A stretch of 64,000 bases of DNA from UBA1715 sp964346725 (GTDB lineage: Bacteria; Bacteroidota; Bacteroidia; Bacteroidales; UBA1715). Under the pieces are notes generated by a model, which made no database searches, was not told the origin of the DNA, and worked only from the letters and a program-made list of their open reading frames with translations. The DNA lies in assembly GCA_964346725.1 (NCBI GenBank), contig CAYFVM010000002.1, forward strand, positions 62,001 to 126,000, in the 5' to 3' direction. The position numbers and the translations under genes were made by a program. This document shows, one piece after another, positions 26,659 through 36,500 of this stretch. Numbering within the stretch: the stretch's first letter is position 1; every line of letters begins with the position of its first letter.

Positions 26659-27312
26659 CTATTCTTCTTCTCCAGAATGCCATTCTGCAAGAAATTCGTG
26701 TACAAACTCTTCTAAGAAAGCGTGACGAGTTTCTGCTAATTCTTTGGCAGTAGGAGTGTTCATTAAGTATTTTAGTTTGAACAGTTTTTCGTGAAAATGG
26801 TTGAGTGTTGGACCATTGGAATTGCGGTATTCGTCGGCATTTTCAAACTCTTGTGGAGGAATTTCAGGATTGTACAACTCACGATTTTTGTAGCCACCGT
26901 AATGGAATGCACGAGCTATACCAATAGCGCCAATAGCATCAAGTCTGTCGGCATCTTGCACTATGGCGCACTCAATTGATGGAATGCGATTTGCAAAGCC
27001 TCCTTTGTATGATATGTTTTGTATGATGTCTATAATTTGGGCAATTTCTGTTGATTTGAATTTCGCCTTTTTGAGAATGTTCTCGGTAAGTTTCAAACCA
27101 ATAACGGTGTTACCGTTGCTGAATTTTTCATCAGAAACGTCGTGGAGTAGCGCTGCCGCTTGAATTATGGGCAAGTTTCCACCTTCGCTTTTAGCAATTA
27201 TCTCTGCATTGTTTTTTACACGAATTGCATGAGAATAGTCGTGTCCGCATTCCGCGTTTTGGAGGGTGCGTTTTACTTCTGTTTGTATAGATTCAATACG
27301 TTTGTCGTTCAT
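26659..27312 (-). CDS. HD-domain phosphohydrolase (YedJ-like)
   Basis: A 217-residue cytoplasmic HD-superfamily protein. Metal ligands are visible in GHDYSHAIRV (~23-32), AALLHDVSDEKF (HD at ~57-58) and VQDADRLDAIGAIGIARAF. This set is typical of COG1418-like/YedJ hydrolases, whose substrate is generally unknown and probably a nucleotide or phosphoester. It converges on the ABC-F gene with 2 nt between the stop codons. A terminator for the upstream efflux operon lies in its leader. Confidence 0.82.
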   Translation of the reverse strand: MNDKRIESIQTEVKRTLQNAECGHDYSHAIRVKNNAEIIAKSEGGNLPIIQAAALLHDVSDEKFSNGNTVIGLKLTENILKKAKFKSTEIAQIIDIIQNISYKGGFANRIPSIECAIVQDADRLDAIGAIGIARAFHYGGYKNRELYNPEIPPQEFENADEYRNSNGPTLNHFHEKLFKLKYLMNTPTAKELAETRHAFLEEFVHEFLAEWHSGEEE

Positions 27313-27320
27313 GCTTATAT

Positions 27321-27347
27321 AAAAAAGAGGGACGAAAAATCGTCCCT
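27321..27347 (-). terminator. Intrinsic terminator of the efflux/PII operon
   Basis: On the minus strand, AGGGACGA and TCGTCCCT (27340-27347 and 27328-27335) form a perfect 8-bp stem with a 4-nt loop, followed by C then six Ts (27321-27326). It lies after the PII-like gene and before the HD hydrolase gene. Confidence 0.8.
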
Positions 27348-27383
27348 ACAAATGTAAATTAAATTTAAGAAAGTTTACTACTC

Positions 27384-27677
27384 TTAAATAGTTTGCTCAA
27401 TATTCCATACAAATGCGCGAATACCGACTTCCGTATTTCTTTTGTCAAGTTTTTTGATTAAGGTTAAAACGTCTTCAACTTTTTCGTCGTCAACCATTGT
27501 TACGATTGCGGAATTCATTTCTGGCCACGTGTGTGTGCCTCTGTGTGGGTCTCCGTCAACTGATCCGCGACCTTGCACTTCTTCCCAAAACGTAAAGCCA
27601 CGAACTTTGAGAGTATCAAGAATGAATTCTACTCGTTCGGTATTTGCTTGATTAAATGTGATAAATATAGCTTTCAT
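27384..27677 (-). CDS. PII-like small protein linked to RND efflux
   Basis: A 97-residue protein with the size and pattern of a PII-like (GlnB-fold) trimer: it opens MKAIFITFNQANTERVEFIL, has a central loop GRGSVDGDPHRGTHTWPEM and ends in ALVWN-like FVWNIEQTI. Such PII-like genes sit next to RND pump genes in Bacteroidota and may sense a ligand or modulate the pump; no function is proven. The classical PII uridylylation Tyr loop is not evident. I start at ATG 27677; the in-frame ATG at 27731 would make the protein read through a perfect 13-bp hairpin. Confidence 0.72.
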   Translation of the reverse strand: MKAIFITFNQANTERVEFILDTLKVRGFTFWEEVQGRGSVDGDPHRGTHTWPEMNSAIVTMVDDEKVEDVLTLIKKLDKRNTEVGIRAFVWNIEQTI

Positions 27678-27692
27678 CGGTTCTTTATTTTG

Positions 27693-27722
27693 AGAGGATT
27701 TATGGACAACCATAAATCCTCT
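27693..27722. repeat. Perfect 13-bp inverted repeat between pump and PII-like genes
   Basis: AGAGGATTTATGG (27693-27705) and CCATAAATCCTCT (27710-27722) flank a 4-nt loop. No T-run follows on the minus strand, so it is not a standard terminator. It could limit expression of the last gene, protect upstream mRNA or bind a protein. Confidence 0.85.
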
Positions 27723-27733
27723 ATTTGACATAA

Positions 27734-30700
27734 TTATTTGTTTTCTTTCTCTTCGTTGTTTTCTTCCAATTCGATATTCATGAAGACAAACGATTTGCGA
27801 ACTTCTTCTTCTTTATTGCGTTCACTATGTTTTGACATCATGGCATACATTACCGGCACAACTAAAAGGGTGATGATTGTAGAAACTAACAAACCGCCAA
27901 TAACCACATATCCCATGGTGTTCCATAGTTCGGAACCTTCACTTCGACTCAATGCCATAGGCACCATACCAAGTACGGTTGTAAAAGCGGTCATCAATAC
28001 CGGTCGCAAACGTGATTCACCTGAAAGTGCAATAGCTTCGTTGAGTTCGTATCCACGGTCACGCATCAAGTTAATGTAGTCAACGAGCACAATACCGTTT
28101 TTCACAACAATACCGATAAGTAGAATTACACCCAACGAACCAACCATATCAAGGTTTTCACCCGTTACGAGCAATGCTAATATTACACCGGTAATGGCAA
28201 ATGGTATGGCCATCATGATAATGAACGGTTTCGAGAATGATTCAAATTGAGAAGCCATTACGATGTATACGAGAATCATAATCAAAAGGGCAAGCATTCC
28301 CATATCGCCGAATGATTCTTGTTGGTCTTCATAACTACCACCTACGTTAACAGACACGCCTTGTGGTATGTCCATTTTCTTAAGTTCATCTTGAATCGCA
28401 ACTGCAACTGAACTTAATGATGCATTGTACGGAGTAACGCTAACGGTTACAATACGTTGGCGATTCTTTCTTGAGATCTCAGGAGGACACCAATATTCTT
28501 TAATTTCAGCTATTTCGTTAAGCTTTACAGTTCCACCGGTAGACGTTGTGAACGAAAGGTTTTCAATATCGGAAATAGAATTACGATCGTCTTCGCTGAG
28601 TCGAGCTACAATGCTGTATTCTTCACCATCTTCTTTAAAGTATCCAGCAGTCATACCGTAAACTCTGTAGCGAACTAATGCAGCAACTGTTGCAGAATTC
28701 AAACCTAAACGTGACATTTTTTCTTTGTCAAAGTTGATTTGCAATTCAGCTCTATCTTCTTTACGGTCAATCTTAACGTCACGAGCTCCAGCTACGTTGT
28801 TTTCAATGTTACGTTTTAAGTCTATAGCGGTATTAAGTGTTTTGTCAAAGTCGTATCCGTAAATTTCAACGCTTACTGAGTTTCCTCCCATTCCACCACT
28901 TCCGCTAGATACTTGGTAGTTTATAATTTCCGGATATTTCTTTAATTCTTTACGAACGGCCTCGCTTATCTCAAAAATAGTACGATCTGTTTTGCGTTCA
29001 TATTTCTTTGTCGTTTTAACCGTTACTTCTATCGTTGTATTGTCGGTAGACGAGAATAGGGCTGCGAAACCTGCATCATCGCTCGAACCTGCTGTTGATG
29101 ACACTAATATAAGGTCTTCGCCAACAACTTCTTTTACGGTAGCTTCAATTTTACGAGCGGTCAGCAATGTTTCTTCCAAACGAGTACCACGTTGCAATTC
29201 AGCGGTAATAAAGAACCTTCCGGCATCTTGCTCTTTCATGAAGTCCATTCCAATTTTTCCCATACCAAATGGGACAAGAGAAAGGATGAAAATGCCAAAG
29301 GTTACAAACAATGTTGTTTTTTTATGGTTCAAACATACTCGAAGCACATTAGCATACCATGTTTCAATAGATTTTAATCCTCTTTCAATACTTCCCCAAA
29401 GAGAATGTTCTTTCTTCATTGCTTCTTTCTTTTGTGCTTCCAATTTTTCGGCAAGGTTCATGAATACCGGTTTGCCTTTAAGCATTTTTGAAGACATCAT
29501 TGGAGTTAACGAGATAGCTACTGTAGTTGAGGTACAAACAACGATGGTTACAATCCAACCTAATTCTTTGAACATGATGCCGGCAATTCCGCTCAACATA
29601 GTAAGAGGAACGAATACCACTACAATTACCAACGTGGTTGCAATAACTGACGTCCACACCTCATTGGTTGCATAAATAGATGCCTCGCGCGGACTAGACC
29701 CTCGATCAATGTGTTTTGAAATATTTTCCAAGACCACAATGGCATCATCCACAACCATACCAATTGCTACTGAAAGTGAAGCTAATGATATGATGTTTAG
29801 CGAGCTATCGGTTGCAAGCAAATAAATGAATGCAGTGAGCAATGAGACAGGAATGGTGATGCCAATAATAAGTGTTGTTCGCCAAGATCCTAAGAAGAAC
29901 CATACCACCAAAATCACGAAAAGTAAGGCGTACATTACCGATTCTTCCAATGAAGAAATAGCGTTTTCGATTTCTTCAGAACCATCGCGTATAAGTTCTA
30001 TTTGAATGTCGGGAGGAAGAGTTGTTTTGATTTTTGCCATTTCGGTCCGAACTTTTTTCGCAATGTCCACAGTGTTGGCACCGGTTTGTTTGGTAATCAT
30101 AAGTCGAGCACCATCCAATCCGTTGATTTTTTCGTCCAAAGTAACGTCTTTGATAGTATCGCGAACAGTAGCTAAATCACGCACGAACACTTGTTTTCCG
30201 TCGCGTGTGGTCATAACCACAATATCGTTTATTTCAGAACTTTCTTTGTATTCGCTTTCAACCCTCAATTGATATTGCTCTTTACCCATTTTAACGGTAC
30301 CTGAAGCCAAGTTTAAGTTGTTAGTAGCAATTGCGTTACCAACAGCTTCTACGCTCAAATGGTATGCGTCAAGTTGTTTTGGATCTAAGTCAATGTAAAT
30401 GTAGCGTTCTGGAGCACCTGAAACGGTGATGTTTCCAATACCATCAATACGATTGAGCACGTTGGTAATGTTTTCATCAATAATTTTTTCAAGTCCCGGA
30501 TAGCTTTCTTTTGCAGTGAACCCATATACTAAGATAGGAGCTGCACTTGAGTTTAATTTTAGAATAGTAGGACGGCTAACTCCGTCAGGAAGGTTGTCGT
30601 ACACTAAGTCAACGTAAGAACGTATGTCGTTTAATGCCTCGTCAATGTCTGAACCCCACTCAAATTCCAAAGTAACAATAGAGATGTTGTCTTTTGATGT

Positions 30701-30946
30701 TGAATAGATGTTTTTCAATCCGTCAACCGAGTTAAGCGCATTTTCTATGATTTTAGAAATTTTGGTCTCAATTTCGCTGGCATTTGCTCCAGGGTATGTT
30801 GTCATTACAGTAACGTACGGAGGATCAATTTCTGGGAATTGGTCAACCGGTAGTTTTGTAAATGAGAAAATACCGAGTATCATTACCGCAACGAAAACGA
30901 GCGCGGTAGTGATAGGTTTGTTTATGGCTGTTTTGTAAATACTCAT
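27734..30946 (-). CDS. RND multidrug efflux pump, inner-membrane subunit (HAE1 type)
   Basis: A 1070-residue AcrB/MexB-like proton-driven transporter. The start (SIYKTAINKPITTALVFVAVMILG) is the first membrane helix, and the first porter domain contains FPEIDPPYVTV. Helix 4 keeps the proton-relay pair in GMVVDDAIVVLENI (Asp ~402-403). The second half repeats the layout, with IGIVVKNGIVLVDYIN. The hydrophobic/amphiphilic (HAE1) type is favoured over metal pumps because the extra metal-site Met motifs are not seen. It is the third gene of the operon, 19 nt after the adaptor gene. Confidence 0.93.
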   Translation of the reverse strand: MSIYKTAINKPITTALVFVAVMILGIFSFTKLPVDQFPEIDPPYVTVMTTYPGANASEIETKISKIIENALNSVDGLKNIYSTSKDNISIVTLEFEWGSDIDEALNDIRSYVDLVYDNLPDGVSRPTILKLNSSAAPILVYGFTAKESYPGLEKIIDENITNVLNRIDGIGNITVSGAPERYIYIDLDPKQLDAYHLSVEAVGNAIATNNLNLASGTVKMGKEQYQLRVESEYKESSEINDIVVMTTRDGKQVFVRDLATVRDTIKDVTLDEKINGLDGARLMITKQTGANTVDIAKKVRTEMAKIKTTLPPDIQIELIRDGSEEIENAISSLEESVMYALLFVILVVWFFLGSWRTTLIIGITIPVSLLTAFIYLLATDSSLNIISLASLSVAIGMVVDDAIVVLENISKHIDRGSSPREASIYATNEVWTSVIATTLVIVVVFVPLTMLSGIAGIMFKELGWIVTIVVCTSTTVAISLTPMMSSKMLKGKPVFMNLAEKLEAQKKEAMKKEHSLWGSIERGLKSIETWYANVLRVCLNHKKTTLFVTFGIFILSLVPFGMGKIGMDFMKEQDAGRFFITAELQRGTRLEETLLTARKIEATVKEVVGEDLILVSSTAGSSDDAGFAALFSSTDNTTIEVTVKTTKKYERKTDRTIFEISEAVRKELKKYPEIINYQVSSGSGGMGGNSVSVEIYGYDFDKTLNTAIDLKRNIENNVAGARDVKIDRKEDRAELQINFDKEKMSRLGLNSATVAALVRYRVYGMTAGYFKEDGEEYSIVARLSEDDRNSISDIENLSFTTSTGGTVKLNEIAEIKEYWCPPEISRKNRQRIVTVSVTPYNASLSSVAVAIQDELKKMDIPQGVSVNVGGSYEDQQESFGDMGMLALLIMILVYIVMASQFESFSKPFIIMMAIPFAITGVILALLVTGENLDMVGSLGVILLIGIVVKNGIVLVDYINLMRDRGYELNEAIALSGESRLRPVLMTAFTTVLGMVPMALSRSEGSELWNTMGYVVIGGLLVSTIITLLVVPVMYAMMSKHSERNKEEEVRKSFVFMNIELEENNEEKENK

Positions 30947-30965
30947 TGTAGTTTTTTTTGAATTA

Positions 30966-31994
30966 TTATTCTACCACTTTAATAACAGAACCTTCAATAA
31001 GGCGAGCTTGACCGGTTGTTACTAATTGAGCACCGGGTTTTATTTCGTTAGAAATGATTTCAATTTTGTCGTCAAAACGTTGTCCTAATGTTACTGCAAC
31101 ACGTTTCGCAACACCATTGTCGTTAATGTATACATAGCGGTCGTTAGATCCTTGTAATTTCAATACTGATTGGTAAGGAACAACCATTGCATCAGTTTCA
31201 CCCAATGCAAGTAGAGCGTGTGAATACATACCTGGACGTAGTACTTCGTCGGTGTTAGGTATTTTAACTTTTACTTTGAATGTGTGAGTTGTTGCATCAA
31301 TTGTAGGGTAGATAATTTCTATAGTACCTTTGAAAATCTTGTCGGTATAAATGTCAGTTTTTAGAGAAACTTCCATGCCTTCTTTTACAAGAGGGTAAAA
31401 TGTTTCAGGAATGTTTATGAATGCTTTTAATGTTTTAATTTGGGTAAGAACAAGAATTGGAACGCCAGAGTATAATTCTCCGTTTTCATAATTTTTGGCA
31501 GAAATAACACCTGCAAAGTCGGCTTTAACAAAAGTGTTTTTTGTTAAGAATGCAAGGCTTTGTTTTGCTTGGTCGTATCCTAATTTTGTTTGGTCATAGA
31601 CTTGTTGTGTTACATTACCCGTTTCTTTCAATGCCTCAACACGTTTCATTTCGGTTGCAAGGTTTGTAACTGTTAAACTAGCAGTGTTGTATTGCTGTTG
31701 GTTCATTGTAACAAGAGTTTGACCACTTGATACCTTGTCGCCTACTTCTACGTGGATTTTTTCAATATTTCCGGTAACTGAAGGCGCAATGTTCATTGTT
31801 TCGTATCCTTCAAGTGTAGTTGTTATGTCAAGAGTCTTTGCTATTCTTTGCGGAGAAAGAACCATTACTTTAACAGGTTCTACTTGTACAGAGTCTTCTT
31901 TCTGTACTGTTTGGTTCTCTTCTTTTTTACCACCGCAACTCATAATTCCTAAAGTTAAGAGTACGATAACTGCGTTCCTCATTATTCGTTTCAT
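30966..31994 (-). CDS. RND periplasmic adaptor (membrane fusion) lipoprotein
   Basis: A 342-residue adaptor that joins the pump to the outer-membrane channel. The lipobox LGIMSC gives lipid attachment at Cys20. The lipoyl/hairpin halves are seen as GNIEKIHVEVGDKVSSGQTL (~75-94) and FAGVISAKNYENGELYSG (~160-180), separated by a short helical hairpin. The C-terminal beta domains follow, ending near LVTTGQARLIEGSVIKV. It lies between the tolC-like and pump genes with gaps of 10 and 19 nt. Confidence 0.9.
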   Translation of the reverse strand: MKRIMRNAVIVLLTLGIMSCGGKKEENQTVQKEDSVQVEPVKVMVLSPQRIAKTLDITTTLEGYETMNIAPSVTGNIEKIHVEVGDKVSSGQTLVTMNQQQYNTASLTVTNLATEMKRVEALKETGNVTQQVYDQTKLGYDQAKQSLAFLTKNTFVKADFAGVISAKNYENGELYSGVPILVLTQIKTLKAFINIPETFYPLVKEGMEVSLKTDIYTDKIFKGTIEIIYPTIDATTHTFKVKVKIPNTDEVLRPGMYSHALLALGETDAMVVPYQSVLKLQGSNDRYVYINDNGVAKRVAVTLGQRFDDKIEIISNEIKPGAQLVTTGQARLIEGSVIKVVE

Positions 31995-32004
31995 AATTTC
32001 TGTT

Positions 32005-33306
32005 CTATTTGTTTAACAAGTCTTCTAATTCTACTTTTGCATTAATTAAATCGAGTATAGCTGATATATATGAGCTTTGTGCGGATAATAGGTTTGAACT
32101 GGCTGTGGTTACTTCCAAACTTGAAGCTGCTCCTTGCTCATATTTTATTGTAATATTGTCATATACGCGTTTGGTAACATCAAAATTGTTTGTTTGAATT
32201 TCGTAGTTTTCGTACGCTGATGTTACATTGTAGCGTAATTGTTTTTCTTGTATCAACAATCCCGCTTTTGTATCGTTGAATGAGTTCTCTGTCTTTTTGT
32301 AAGAAATTTTTGCTTCTTTGATTTCACTCATTCTTTGCCAAGAAGTCCATAGAGGTATGCTAACAGACACGCCAATGATATTTGGTGGAGTTGATTCCAT
32401 CATAGGTTTGTCACCGAAATAGCTAATGTTATTATATTGGTGGAATGCAGCAACTGTTGGTGCAAATGTAACTTGGCTTGCACGTACTTGTTTTTTAGAT
32501 AATTCAAGATTTTTTTGCAACAATTGATAATTATAGTTGCTGTCTATTTCAAATTGAGTATTAAGCAACGACATTGCTTCATTCACATTTATAAGGTTCT
32601 CAATTTTGTCGGTAAGTACCAATTTAGTATTTACGTCAGCTCCAAGTTGTAGTACCATAGAATTGTAAAGCACTTCAAGAGCACGTTTTGTAGAATGAAT
32701 GCCCGAACGCATGGTTGCAACTTGTACCAACAATTTGTCGGCATCGGTTTGTTCTATAACACCAATTTTCACGGACTTTTCTGTCATTTGGTGTAGTTTT
32801 TCCATGTTCTCTAAGTTCTTCTCAAGCAACGTAATGGTAGATTCCATTGCGAGAATAGACATATACGTTTTAGTGACGTTTGATGCAATCGTTTGTTCGG
32901 TTTTTTTTAGAGACAAGTTAGCCATATCTATGGCGATTTTTTGCATTTGCATTCCAACGATTTGTGCACCGGTAATTGCCATTGATGTTGAAATTCCAAG
33001 AGTTCCGGTGTTTGGCATTGATTTCGTAAGTGAAGGAATGCCCATGCCCATGTCCATTTTCATTTCGAATCCACACATGTTTGAGTAGTCGTATGATGCT
33101 TTGACTTGAGGAAGCATAGTGGCTATAATTTGCCAACGGTTTGCTTCTGCAATTTGCGCATCTAAAGATGCGTTTTGCAGCGTTCTATTGTGATTGAGCG
33201 CATATTGTTTTGCTTCATCAATTGTTAATGACATCTCATTTTCTTGAGCGAATGTAAAGTTTAGCATTCCAAGAAATAGTGAGAGAATTAGAATTGTCTT
33301 TTTCAT
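32005..33306 (-). CDS. TolC-family outer-membrane efflux channel
   Basis: A 433-residue outer-membrane factor. The signal peptide ends near residue 20 (FTFAQE). Two internally similar long-helix halves follow: ALNHNRTLQNASLDAQIAEANRWQ (~33-56) and the late NSFNDTKAGLLIQEKQLRYNVTSAYENYEIQ, with LEDLLNK at the end. It is the first gene of the tripartite efflux operon, preceded by a -7 box. No regulator gene is adjacent. Confidence 0.9.
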   Translation of the reverse strand: MKKTILILSLFLGMLNFTFAQENEMSLTIDEAKQYALNHNRTLQNASLDAQIAEANRWQIIATMLPQVKASYDYSNMCGFEMKMDMGMGIPSLTKSMPNTGTLGISTSMAITGAQIVGMQMQKIAIDMANLSLKKTEQTIASNVTKTYMSILAMESTITLLEKNLENMEKLHQMTEKSVKIGVIEQTDADKLLVQVATMRSGIHSTKRALEVLYNSMVLQLGADVNTKLVLTDKIENLINVNEAMSLLNTQFEIDSNYNYQLLQKNLELSKKQVRASQVTFAPTVAAFHQYNNISYFGDKPMMESTPPNIIGVSVSIPLWTSWQRMSEIKEAKISYKKTENSFNDTKAGLLIQEKQLRYNVTSAYENYEIQTNNFDVTKRVYDNITIKYEQGAASSLEVTTASSNLLSAQSSYISAILDLINAKVELEDLLNK

Positions 33307-33326
33307 CTTTGTTATTTATTTCGTTG

Positions 33327-33334
33327 CAAAAATA
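33327..33334 (-). promoter_or_regulatory. -7 box for the efflux operon
   Basis: Read on the minus strand, TATTTTTG matches TAnnTTTG and lies 20 nt before the tolC-like ATG (33306). The sequence further upstream is very T/A-rich and shows no clear -33 TTTG. Confidence 0.55.
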
Positions 33335-33534
33335 TCTATTTTTTTTATAATATTTTTTTTATTATACGAACACTGTTAATAAGTAGATTATTGTGTTTGA
33401 TAGATAAACATAAAAAACCTTGCAAAGGTATTTTTTTCCTTTTGTTAATGAATTATTTTTTTTCGTTTTTTCTCTAAAGCTTCTCATTCTGTATCTGAAA
33501 TGAATAGAATGGAGTTTCTAATGCAGATACGTAT

Positions 33535-36500
33535 TTATCGTATGAGAGTAATGTGACCTTTTTCAAGTATGTCTTCACCTTTAAGATTTTTAGCTTTTAT
33601 TGTGTAACTGAAGGTGTCAATACCTTGTGGTTTCCCTTTAAATGAACCATCCCATCCTTGATTGATGTCATTCGTTTCAAAAACAATTTGTCCCCACCGG
33701 TTGTATATAGTTACACTGATAAATTCTTTTATACCCCAACCGCGAACAAATGCAAAGTCGTTTTTGCCATCTCCGTTTGGCGTAAATGCTTCAGGCATAG
33801 CAACTTTACAATCCATAATAATATTGAAACGAATTGTAGTGTCGTTTGTGAAGCAACCGAGAGAATCGGCCATACTTATGGTGTAATTAATGAATTCGGG
33901 GAAAAGAAGGCAGTCGTCGTATGAAATTTCTCCGCACGATAAATCAAGGTCTGGACTATAGCAGTCGGTGCAAGAAAGATATGTTGATGGAGACCATGTG
34001 TATGAAACTCCAGGAATTTTTGTCGCATTTACATTGTATATCTGTCCTGCTACAACTTCGTTTGTGACTTTTGATATGTTGTGCAATAGACCATCTGTGC
34101 CATAGTAGAGAAGCAGTGAATCAGGAGCACCTTGATAACGAGGTTTTTGTTGTACATATACATATATGCTGTCGGTATCGTTACAGTCGTGTATGCTTGT
34201 GGTAGTCGCATATACATATTGTGAGTTCTTTATAGTAATGTCGGTATTGGAACTTTTTGGTGCTGAAAATAATTCAGCAGGTTGCCATTGCAACGAAGTG
34301 TAGTCGCCTGTGGCTTGGGCATGAATAGTTTCTCCATAGCAAATTACTGAATCTAAATCTATTGCAATGTTTGCTGTAGGATATGCAGTTACATTTTTGC
34401 TGATAGAGTCATTACAAATATTCGATGTAACGGTGAGAGAAATTGGGTAAATTGAATCCACTTCAGGGACTATTATTTCTGGATTTTTTTCTATTGAAGT
34501 TGTCCCATCTGGTAAATACCACAGATATGAAGCGTCTTTGCCTGCAATGGAAGTATTGTATAAGGTCACGGAATAAGGTGCACAACCAATAGTGTCAGTG
34601 TCGGTAAGGCCACGTGTAAAATTGGCTATTACGGGGAATATGGTAACGTTTGTCGAAATGTCTCGTGGCTTACAGCCTTCTGCATCTACGATAAATTGAA
34701 TTTTGTATGTATTGTCATTGGTGGTCGCAAGTGCGTTATAGTCATGTACTGTAGTTCGCCCATCCATATCGGCATGCTGGCCATCACCAAATTCCCAATA
34801 CGCATTGTAACGATACAGATTAAGCGTATCAAACAACGAAAATGTAATGTCTTCTCGGATACAAGCTTCGTTTTTATCGGCCATAATAGTGGCTTCATAT
34901 CCGGGAACGTGAACCGTAGCGCTTGTTGTCATATTCTCGCAACCGTGGTATTTACTTTTAGTTTGTAAAAAAAGTTTTTGGTCGCCATAGTTGTTAAATG
35001 TGACTACTTGCAAATTGCGGCGGTTGCTCACATAGATAGAATCTCCATTGTCTATTTTCCACCAGTTAAATGAGTTTATACTTGAAGTGTAAATGGTGTT
35101 ATTTAAATAAATAATGAATTTTTGTCCTGGTTCTTTGCATTTGTCAGAGCTTTTGATAACAATTCTCGCATCAGCGGCTTTTACATCAATGGAAACAGTG
35201 CTTGTGTCTACGCATTCGTTTCCTTCGGGACTTATAGCATAGGCTATAAACTTAGCGTCATATTTTTTTGTACCAAGTGTTGCCTTTTCGTATAAGTGAA
35301 TTGTAGTGTCAGCAGGATTTCCAGTATTTTCTTCTGTCGTGCCATCGCCAAAATCCCATTTATAGTGCGAAAGATTATTTGCTAATTCTGGACAACACAA
35401 CGTGTTTCGTACAAATTCAGTTTCAAAACCTAAACAAACGTTGGGATACAATGCTGCTATCTTAGAATTAGGTACGATTGGTTTTACGTAGTTAACTTTT
35501 TGAGCTTCGTCAGTACATCCAAATTCATCGGTAACCTTGAGAGTAATGGTTTTGAATCCTTCGGTTTCAAATGGTATGGTAACTGATTTTTCATTGTCTT
35601 CGGAGAGAGTCGTATTATCAACTTTCCATTCTCGTTTGGCAATGATTGATTCACTTTTGCTGGTGTCAGTAAATGTGGTAGTAAAAGGAAGACAATCTGA
35701 AAGTATATCTCCGACAAATTCTGCATTAGGATTGGCTATTTTTATCGGTTTTGTAATAGTGTCTTTGCAGCCGTTAATGTCAGTTGCAACCACTGTTACA
35801 CTTGTTATGTTGGTAGTGTCAACAAAATAGAGATATGAAGGATCAGGTTCTATTACTTCGGTAACTTCATTTCCACATTCATCAGTGTATGTTATAGTCT
35901 TGCTTAAGTCGAAACGTGAAATTGAATTTCCGGATTTTATTGCAAACGTTGATTGTTTTTTGATAGTATTCCAATCGTATAGCCAAGTCAAATTAGCAAT
36001 GTCTTGCCCCATACTTGTATTTACATCAAAGAGTATGTGTGAATTGAGGCAGTATGTATCATACACCAAACCGAAGTCAGCTATGATCTTGGTTATTTGA
36101 AGAGTTAATTCTCCTGTCATTTCACAGTCGGAGTCAGTGTTTTTTGCAATAACCCTAACTTTATATTCACCGCGACCGCCATAATGGTCAAAATCAACGA
36201 GTATGCTATTTACGTTTGATGCAATTAACTCTTCCCCGGTTCCTGCCGTAATGTTTTCTATATACCAATTTGTGTTAGTTACGCCTATGGATTTGGGAGT
36301 GCTGAATGTGTATATTGTTGGGTTCTCACAATCTATTTTTGATGATTCAATATCAATAATAGGACCGTTGATTACTACGGTATGATTGTCAGTTATTGTA
36401 ATAGAGCATCCATTGTCCGATACGTAATATGATGAGGTGTGAGTACCAATGGTATCTTGGATTTGCATATTACCTATGCTAGGAATTGGGCTTAATATTT

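Noticed and set aside
27349..27356. Minus-strand TACATTTG as promoter for the HD hydrolase gene
   Set aside because: It lies just upstream of the efflux operon terminator, so the transcript would start within that hairpin.
27678..27731. Longer PII-like start at ATG 27731
   Set aside because: The added residues translate a perfect hairpin, and the PII-type fold begins at MKAIFITF (27677).
33307..33534. Gene or RNA in the 228-base region between the efflux operon and the PKD adhesin
   Set aside because: Only T-rich runs, a -7 box at 33327 and a weak 7-bp inverted repeat (33491-33530) are seen; the longest reading frames are about 20 codons.
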